A stretch of DNA of 64,000 nucleotides from Bimuria novae-zelandiae CBS 107.79. Lineage: Eukaryota; Ascomycota; Dothideomycetes; Pleosporales; Didymosphaeriaceae. The notes under the pieces are model-generated. The model had not been told where the DNA came from. It saw only the letters and a program-made list of their open reading frames with translations, and searched no databases. Below are positions 56,252-64,000 of the stretch, piece by piece. Positions within the stretch are counted from its first letter, which is position 1, and every line of letters starts with the position of its first letter. The position numbers were made by a program, and so were the translations under genes. Where the stretch lies: assembly GCA_010015655.1 (NCBI GenBank), contig ML976666.1, positions 1,135,412-1,199,411 of the forward strand. Direction: 5' to 3'.

Positions 56252-56280
56252 TTAACTAACACTACCTTAAGCTAATCGCA

Positions 56281-59200
56281 ATGGCCCTATCGACCCTTAG
56301 AGATCCCACAGTGATCCTAACTAACTACACTAACTATACGCCCTGGCTGCAATAACTAAAATTAAGGTGTTATGTTCTTAATATCTAGAGAATTATTAAT
56401 CTAGTATTAATAGTTAAACTAATTTTACAACCTGTGCTGCCTACAGCACTAATAATTAAAAAATATTAACTAAGCACTGCCTTTATGGTAGCGTACTTAG
56501 ATAAGGAACTAACACTACCCTCACAACTATTAGTGGCAGGAGGAAAGTCGTTTAAAGAAGACAGCGACTACTATAAATTATGGCTAGAAGTATACAAGCT
56601 GCTTAATTAATTATACCGAGACGAAAAGGCAGATCTCGACAAGATCGTTACCTTTATATAATTAACTATCTTAGCTTATCTACAGAAGACATGTTGTCTA
56701 CATAACGAATTAATTAAGAAATAGATTAATAATCTAACGCTTACCGTCGGCGTAGATCTCGAAGACGAATACGAACGCGCCTGAGCGCGATATCTAAATA
56801 CTCTTAAACTAATGAGGAGCTCGACCTAATGGGCCACGTGGCTCGCCAAATACAATCAAGCAGCGACCGAAGCAGAATCAGTAAACGTTTTAGAGCTAGC
56901 AACATTAGCCTTTGTTAAAGTAGACTTTATAAGAGCCCTTAACTATATCACGTTACAATAGGTAATAACCTTTAGTTAATAAGGAAAACAGGACCCAGCG
57001 ATCACTCGCAAACATATAATAAAACTCTTCTAAGACTATATAAATCTCTAGCACCTGGTTAAGGGTAAATAAAGGGGCGCCTTTACTACTGCAGGTTTAT
57101 CTCTCGCTGACAGTGGTAAACCTACTTAGACTATAGATAGTAACGCCTCTCTTATGGACGAAGCAGCATTATTAAACTAGGGAAGACCTTAGGCTATAAA
57201 ATAATAAAATAATAGTGTACGCACTAAATCTAAGCGGTCTGTAAATATAAATAATAAGCTAATAGTAGTTAGTGGCAAAGGTGGATTAAACCCTAAGTGC
57301 CCTGCTTGTAAACAACGCCATAATCTAAAGGAATGTTTCTATGTATATCCTGATAAGCAGCCTGCTTGGTTTAGACTAAACCTTATAATAGTAAAGCTTA
57401 TTAAGTTCTAGCTAGAATATAATCCGGATCTCTAGTTAAGCATAAGGGGTAAAAAGAGACAAAAGTCTTGTATACCAACTATTAAACGCTCGCACACTCC
57501 TACCCCAACTCGAATTACTAAGGCTAATAATAAATAACTAGATAGACGGAAAATCACCAATCTCCTAGCGAGCTTCAATGCCGCATCCTACCACTTAGAC
57601 CCAAACACGTACCCACTGCGCTACTCAGCGATCCTCGATTCAGGCACCACCTGCCATATCTTTAACAATATCGATTGTTTTGTCTCAATGCGGCCACCAT
57701 CGCCAGGAGACTTTATATGGGCGGGTTTATTATAAGTATGGATAAAGGGATATGGGAGCGTCTATCTACACGTTAGAAGCGGACAAGGGAATTAGACACT
57801 AAGGCTTAATAACGTTGCCTATTGTCCTAAACTGCTATGCAATCTAGTATCTTTCTAATTACTCTAGAGGCAAGGCCTCTAGTGGGATACGTAGGCAGAA
57901 CTAATAATAATTAAGTAAAGAGATAATATAGTCCTTACAGAACTCTAGGAAATACATAATTAATAGGTACTAGAGTTTAGAATATTAACAAGCTGCACTA
58001 TAATAAAGAGTGTAACTTATACTATATACAAGACTAACTCGCGCACTAAAAGGCAAGCTTAGAAGGTAGATACAATTACCTAGTATAAATAATTAGGCCA
58101 CCTAGGACCTTAGGCGCTTAAACACACTATAAATTACTCTAAGGGGGTGCGCCTTAAAGGACCTACTACAGTCTAATGTGATGCTTGTGGACGATCGAAA
58201 CTTAAGCGACAAATACAAAGACAGGCTAGATAGAGCAACAACGGCCCTGGTAAAAGAATTACTATTAACTTCCATAACTTTAAGCAAGAAAGCTCCACCG
58301 GCGAGAAAAGCTAGATGCTTATTACCAACAGATTCTCAGGCATAGCTTGGGATTTCTACTTTAAGGACAATAGACTAGCGCGGATAATTATTAAGCTACT
58401 AAAGGAATTTATACTGTTCATAAAAGTACAGTTTAAGATTATAATTAAAGTAATAGAGTCTAACAATAAGATCTTCTTAGTTAAATAAGACGTTAACAAG
58501 TAGTGTATTAGCGAAGGTATTATTATTAAGCCTTTAGCACCTGACACCTAAGCGCAGAATAGAGGCGCTAAACGCTTAGGGGGTGTAATTAAGGAGAAAA
58601 GTCGTGCGATGCGACTAGACGCCAACCTTCCTTAGACACTATAGCTAGAAATTACACGAGCGGCTGTATACCTTTATAATTAAACACTAAACTACGCTAA
58701 CTAATAGCGATCACCACATAAAGTGTTCCTCACAATAGTAGCCTTCTAGAACGGCATTGTCACCCAGCTAAAGAAACCTAATTAGGCTCACCTTAGGGCC
58801 TACGGCTGTAAAGCCTTTGCTATAACTAACAACACAAAACGCGGTAAGAGCAAGCTCTAAAGGCTCGATTCAAAAGCATGGATTGGCTACCTAGTAGGCT
58901 ATTAATTAACAAATATCTAGAGGATATAGATCCCCTCCCTCGCAAAGGTTATTAGTACTCGCGACGTTATTTTTAACGAATAATTAGTGTTCTTAGGTAA
59001 GATAGAAGACCTAATAGATAACCTTATGCACAGCACTCATGAAGAGATCGTAGCATAGACCTGATTAGTAGAGCTACCGCCCTCACCGCCGGAATAACAA
59101 CACACAGAGTCTTTTTACGAGGATGAGCCAATAACAGACTCCTAAGAGGATAACGACACTCTAGAGTATAATTAAGGGAGGAAAGTTAACTATATCTACC

Positions 59201-61113
59201 TATTACTACTAATAATACTACTACCTGTCGCACTACTCGCATAATTAATGGCTAGCAATTATACTAAACTTTATAGTAAACTATCGCCTATAGTGCAATT
59301 ATAGTTAAAACATTAACTCGCTGTGCTATGGGCAGCTACCTTCCTAGTAGGCACTAAAGCAGGAAGTGCAGGAACACATAAAGGTAAGCCACTTAATAAA
59401 GCGCAATTCAGACGCATGCTCGAAGTAGGTAAGAAGCCATACTAAAGCTCTCTACCAGAACCTCTATCTTGCAGAACAAGAATAAAAGATCACCCACTAT
59501 TTAAGATATAGAAGGATGCCGAGCAATCACACTTATAGAGCTATAAAGAGATAAAGTTATAGAGCGAGGTGCCCGTCGCCCAAGCGCGATTAGTAGGCCA
59601 TTAAATCCTTAACTACATGTAGGTCTACACCTATAAGCTTAACAAACACCACCCCTTTTAGAAGTATAAGGCTAGACTAGTAGTGCGTGGAGATTAATAA
59701 CGATACCTTACTACTTAAGATACCTACGCCGCCACACTTGCAGGACAATCCTTTTGCCTACTTATAGCTATAGTAGCTCGCTTTAATCTAGAGCTTAGCT
59801 AATACGACGTTACTAACGCTTTTGTCTACGCAAAGTTAGACAAAGAAATCTACATAAGAATGCTATAAGGATACACCTAATCTGGCACTATCCTACAGCT
59901 GTATAAGGCGCTGTATAGTCTGCGAATCTCTCTATTACTATAGCAACGAGAGTTCACCTAAGTGCTCCGAGACCTCGGCTTTGCCACCGTCCCACACGAG
60001 CCATGCTATATAATTAAAGACGGAATTATTATCTTCTTCTATGTGGACAACCTTATTATTACCTACGTAAAGGATTAGAAGCACACTGCCGACGCAGTAA
60101 TAAAATAGTTAAGTTTAAAATTCTCCCTTACTAGCAGAAAAGACCTATAGTAGTTTCTAAGAGTTAAAGTTATTAGAAACTGTCCCTGCAGACTGCTCTA
60201 GCTATCTTAAGCGTCTTACGTAAACAAGATTAATCGCTTAGTTGACCAACGCGACATACGGCACGATACCCTAATAGTAGTAATTAAGCTACTCTCCTAA
60301 GAAGGACTCGCCTCAAAAGTAGAGATTAATTAATACTAGCGAAAGATAGGATTAATCCTCTATGCTATAGTAACTACGCGCCTGGATATTGCTTTTGCAA
60401 GCTCTTAGTTATCGCGATTCCTCGCCAATCTAAGCAACAAATATCACAACGCTGCTGACTACATGCTGCTATACCTATCCTCTACACGAACATTAGCACT
60501 ACGCTTTAGAGGAGCAGACACCTACGAAGTCGCAAGCGACGCATTGTTTATAGATAACACCCTTAACCATAAGAGCTCTTAAGGATACATTATTAAGCTA
60601 TTTAGTAGACTTATCGCCTAGAAAGCAAACAAATAGAACATAGTTACTATATTAATAACTAAAGCTAAGCTACTGGCCCTATTATAAGTTACTAAAGAAG
60701 CTATCTTCACAGCACGGCTAATTACTAAGCTTAAGATTAAGCTCTTACTATTAACAATCACGATTAATTGCGATAATTAACAGACTATTTAACTTATCAC
60801 TAAAGAAATCGCCAAGCTACAGATAAAGTTAAGGCATGTTAATATCTATAATTATTAGCTTTGACAAGAAGTGGTACGAGGAGCTATTAAAGTCTGGTAT
60901 TAATAATTAGAAGAAATGGCAGCAGATGGTCTTACAAAGGCTCTGCCAGCCAGTAAATAGACTAAGTCTTTAGATAAACTAGGACTTGAGGACGTCGCAG
61001 GAAAGATTACTAACTAAGAGGTTAACCTGCACGAACTAGAACAAAGAATAGAAGCTTTTAGACTATACGCAAAAGTGCAATTAGTAAGCAACTTATGCCT
61101 AGCTTAAGGATAA
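56281..61113 (+). pseudogene. Cop-3 gag-pol polyprotein, one frame with many stops
   Basis: Starts MALSTLRDPTVILTNYTNY. The Gag zinc knuckle CPACKQRHNLKEC is at about 57300; the protease box AILDSGTTCHIFNN at about 57628 is intact; the GAG-pre-integrase zinc region is at about 58090-58200 (HLGP … CDACGRSKLKRQ); integrase follows to about 58850 (AAVYLYN). RT near 60030-60065 reads FFYVDNLII, second catalytic Asp to Asn. RNase H is at about 60540-60720 (SDALFIDNTLNHKSSQGYII). The stops are almost all TAG/TAA at Trp and Gln positions; no frameshift was needed to follow the frame. Confidence 0.87.
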
Positions 61114-61131
61114 GCCTAAGCTAAGGGGGTG

Positions 61132-61418
61132 TGTTAGATTAGACAACCTACTATAAATTATAGTAAGTTATACTATTGCCTATAGTATGAGTGCGACCCA
61201 TCTACTATCTCCTTACCTAAACTATCGCCCAGAGTGCGATAGGATAAAGAAGGGAGGCTGGCGCACTATTGCCCCTACACTATCCTATATAGTGCACGCG
61301 TGAAATATTGCTAGATAGACACCTTGCGCACATCCACGGTTTCCATAATTAATTATCATATCCATCAACTCTCATTATCGCATTATCTTAAAGTGACAGA
61401 ACACTATTAAATCTGACA
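61132..61418 (+). repeat. Cop-3 3' LTR
   Basis: 287-bp partner of 55947-56233, starting TGTTAGATTAG and ending AAATCTGACA, followed by TSD CCTCT. Confidence 0.93.
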
Positions 61419-61423
61419 CCTCT

Positions 61424-62659
61424 AATCCACACTTTGGAATTTCCGGCCCATATATAGTCTCCGGGCAGTGGTGGTCAGAAACTATAGATGCGATTAGGGT
61501 TGTTAGTGATATAGCAGGTTAATTCTAAGTTAAGGATAAACGACTTTTACAGTAAATAGTTAGTAGTATCTCTCCCTCCTACTACTAAGTTAAAAGCTAC
61601 TTTAGTAGCAGCAATTCTTTAGCCCTCTAGTTAATCTTTAAGGATCTTAGGCGTTAGAGTGTGCGATTGTTTCGTAATTAGTATTCTTAATTAGGTCCTA
61701 CTTTATCTATAGATTAGCCCCTAGAACGTTGCGTCTTTCTTACGCTTAAATTATATAAGCTCGCTAATAGTCTCGTTTAGTTTCCACCATTCAGGAGCCT
61801 TGTCTAGATTAACATAATAGCAGTCCCTTATACTATAGCGTTATCTACATGCAGGGCATTTTGCTCCTCTTATAGCAGTAGGCTCTAAATCTGCAGGCCA
61901 TTTAAGCGTGGTAGTTTTCCTGCCCGCTGTACGTTAATTACGAGGTCTACTTTAGTTTTGTTTTGATAACGCGCTTTTAGCAGGATAGGCGTCCCTATTA
62001 TTGCCCTAGGTGGGTGCACTACCTTTAGCGAAAAATAATGTATTATTAGACATAAATGCTTTATATTTCCCTAATCTAAGGGGATAATTTATTATTATGT
62101 GTTCTCGGAAGCGTTATATTATCTCTTTTTAATCCATGCTAGCTGCGAATCGACCATTATCTTAAAAATTCGTAGACTATATAGGAGTAACCTTGTTTAC
62201 GGCATCTATAAAGTCTTTTATGATTATATTAATTTGTAATAGCTTAGTAACTTAGAAGGCTTTTGCTTCCGCAGCTACTTCGTCGTACTTAGCTAGCCAA
62301 GTATCCTATTGTTAAAGGCTTCTTATTGGCTTAAGTGCCGCATGGTATCTGGTACGTGCTTATTCTCGTTCGAGTTAGTTGCTCATGCCAATTGTCTTCT
62401 GCAGATCGGTAATCCACTATCGTAGTGGCTTGTCTGGCAGGCAACATGTGCGCAGTAGGTGCGGTGACACAGTTAATTAGATAAACGCAATAATATGCTA
62501 AAGGCTTAATTACTCCTTGTATTCGTGTCGATTGCTCTTATATTACTTAAAGAGGATCTTATAGTATTTAAGGTCTTCTTTAAAAGCCTTCTAGCCTCTA
62601 GCTAATAGTTTAGTTAGTCTTATTAGGACTTTAATATTCGCGGCTGGCGCGTAGTTAGT
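61424..62659 (-). pseudogene. Cop-2b integrase N-terminal/gag part
   Basis: Continues Cop-2b after Cop-3; colinear with Cop-2a 20734-21977. Composed of gag, protease and zinc-region coding sequence with stops. Cut at 62659 by Cop-4. Confidence 0.8.
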
Positions 62660-62884
62660 TGTGAGATTTAATGGTATTCTGTCACTTTGAGATGGTGTGA
62701 TCTTGATAGTTGATGAAGTTGATTGATTGAGTGATGGAGATTGGCCGTAGGCGAGGTCTCTAGTACGTGCCGACCTAACGCTAGCACTAACTAGGATAGT
62801 GTGCAGCTGGAGGTGCGCCAGCCTTATATTCTCTACTGTACTATTAATAATAGTGCAGGATTACAAAGGCCTTGTAATTAGACA
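62660..62884 (-). repeat. Cop-4 3' LTR
   Basis: 225 bp, TGTGAGATTTAATGG … TGTAATTAGACA. The partner lies beyond position 64000, so the TSD (left flank TTAGT) cannot be checked. Confidence 0.8.
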
Positions 62885-62939
62885 CACCCCCTCAGCTTGA
62901 GCACATCCTTAAGCTGAACGCTTCACAGTAATATCGGTC

Positions 62940-64000
62940 TATCCTTTTACTCCATTTCAAAGGCCTCTATCCTCTGCTGTAGATCCTGCAGGGTGACCTC
63001 TTGATCAGTGATCTTGTCTGATACATTTGTAAGTCCTAGTTTATCCAGAAACTTGTTCCATTTGTTTACTAGCAGGGCCTTGGTCAGACTATCTGCTACT
63101 ATATCCTCTAATCTCTAATAGGTAACATTAATTGTTCCTTTAGCCACTTCCTGCCTTAGCCAATAATTGTGGATATCCACATGGCGCAGCTTGGTCTGTA
63201 ACTTTGCAATCTCTTTAGTGATAAGACGGATAGTCTATTAATTGTCGCAATTAATTATGATCGGGTGATTGCTCACAGTGATCTAGAGCTCTCGGAGTAA
63301 TCGCGAAGTGAAAATGGCCTCCTTAGCTACCTGTGAAAGTGCCAGCAATTTAGCCTCTATTGTTAATGTGGTGACTGTATCTTGTTTGCTTGCCTTCCAG
63401 GCAATTAGCCTACTAAATAGTTTAATAATGTATCCTTGTAAACTCTTGCGGTCTAGAGTATTATCGGCAAATAATGCGTCGCTGGCCACTTCCAGGGTGT
63501 CTGCCCCTCCTAACTATAGACCTAGTGATCTAGTCTTTGTAAGATAAAGAAGGACTCAATCGGCGGCAGCATGATAATCCTCGCTTAGATTAAATAGAAA
63601 ACGTGATAGTCTGGAGCTTGCAAAGGCGATATCTAGTCGAGTTGTGACTATAGCATAGAGAATTAATCTGACTTTGCGCTAGTATCGATTAACCTCAGTC
63701 TTGGTAGCTAGTCCTGTTCGCGGGAGTAATTCGATCGAAGTCATTGGCGTCTCATATCGCATCTCATGGTGATCTATGAGGCGAGATATCTTGTCAATGT
63801 ATGAGGCTTGTAAAAGCCAGATCCTTCGCTTGGTGCGGTCTCTGATCACTTCAACTCCTAGAAACCACTGTAGATCTTTTCCGCCAGTTAGAGTAAACTT
63901 GGCGCTTATCTTTGTGATGGCTGCTTCTGCGGCCGATTTGTGATCTTTTTTATAGGCGATGATCAGATCATCTACATAGAAGAAGATGATGAGTCCTTCC
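62940..64000 (-). pseudogene. Cop-4 pol C-terminus (RT, RNase H), few stops
   Basis: RT at the right edge keeps an intact LIIFFYVDDLIIAYKKDH (about 63940-63995), then KFTLTGGKDLQWF-type text. RNase H at 63283-63489 is open (SDALFADNTLDRKSLQGYII … LIAWKASKQDTVTTL). At least one TAG, in SLGL*LGGADT (about 63515), and several Gln-to-stop codons near 63110-63240 interrupt it. Confidence 0.83.

Larger units (their letters stand above)
55947..61418 (+). mobile_element. Cop-3: complete Ty1/Copia element in Cop-2b
   Basis: LTRs of 287 bp at 55947-56233 and 61132-61418, with TSD CCTCT at 55942-55946 and 61419-61423; the uninterrupted site is seen in Cop-2a near 20733. Plus strand, opposite to its host. 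The polypurine tract CTAAGGGGGTG (61121-61131) precedes the 3' LTR. Total 5472 bp. Many Gln and Trp codons are stops. Confidence 0.94.
52450..62659 (-). mobile_element. Cop-2b: second Cop-2 copy, split by Cop-3 and Cop-4
   Basis: 3' LTR at 52450-52623; coding sequence at 52640-55941 and 61424-62659, colinear with Cop-2a 17290-21970. Interrupted by Cop-3 (TSD CCTCT) and then by Cop-4 at 62660, beyond which its gag N-terminus and 5' LTR lie outside the window. The left flank GCTGC (52445-52449) is its presumed TSD. It lacks the MITE present in Cop-2a. Confidence 0.9.
62660..64000 (-). mobile_element. Cop-4: Ty1/Copia element, right end outside window
   Basis: The 225-bp 3' LTR (62660-62884) is followed by a C-rich polypurine complement (62885-62893) and minus-strand pol. 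The LTR is unlike those of the other Copia elements, but the protein is closest to Cop-3. It is inserted in Cop-2b gag. It has the fewest RIP marks of any element here, so it is the youngest or was spared. Confidence 0.88.

Overview
The window looks like a heterochromatic, repeat-filled stretch of a filamentous ascomycete (Pezizomycotina; possibly Eurotiomycetes, but no conserved housekeeping gene allows placement). Almost all of it is retrotransposon DNA damaged in the way repeat-induced point mutation (RIP) works: TA-rich sequence, Gln codons turned into TAA/TAG, Trp codons into TAG, and catalytic Asp into Asn. No rRNA or tRNA gene, CRISPR array or bacterial-type operon was seen.

Layout. 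Positions 1-36882 are one nested stack, resolved mostly by target-site duplications (TSDs). The outer shell is a minus-strand Copia element (Cop-5, 25577-36882, running off to the left under later insertions). Gypsy element Gyp-A2 (9528-25576) is inserted in it. Inside Gyp-A2 lie Gyp-A1 (1-9527, itself holding Copia element Cop-1), solo LTR F, the chromovirus Gyp-B1 (10447-24367) and a solo B LTR. Gyp-B1 in turn holds a solo A LTR carrying a DDE transposon, and Copia element Cop-2a carrying a MITE. Cop-5 also received Gyp-B2 (26874-33325), a 144-bp LTR-like insert and a Fot1/pogo transposon that itself carries a solo LTR.

Positions 36883-52449 form a gene island of normal base composition. 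It holds a truncated hypothetical gene (gene 0), a solo Cop-1-type LTR lying exactly at a junction with the 3' half of a NACHT-WD40 STAND (NLR) gene, a truncated plus a full-length LINE sharing one target sequence, an intact 856-residue unknown protein gene (gene 1), and its paralogue (gene 2), broken only by four Gln-to-stop changes.

Positions 52450-64000 are again nested Copia elements: Cop-2b contains Cop-3 (complete, TSD CCTCT) and Cop-4, the least damaged element, which runs off the right end.

The gene 1/gene 2 pair, which shares two conserved domains I do not recognise, is the best candidate for undescribed biology. The transposon record is clear enough to order many insertions in time. 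Two kinds of Copia element here appear to prime from tRNA halves cut in the anticodon loop (initiator Met in Cop-1 and Cop-5; Lys-CUU in Cop-2 and Cop-3).
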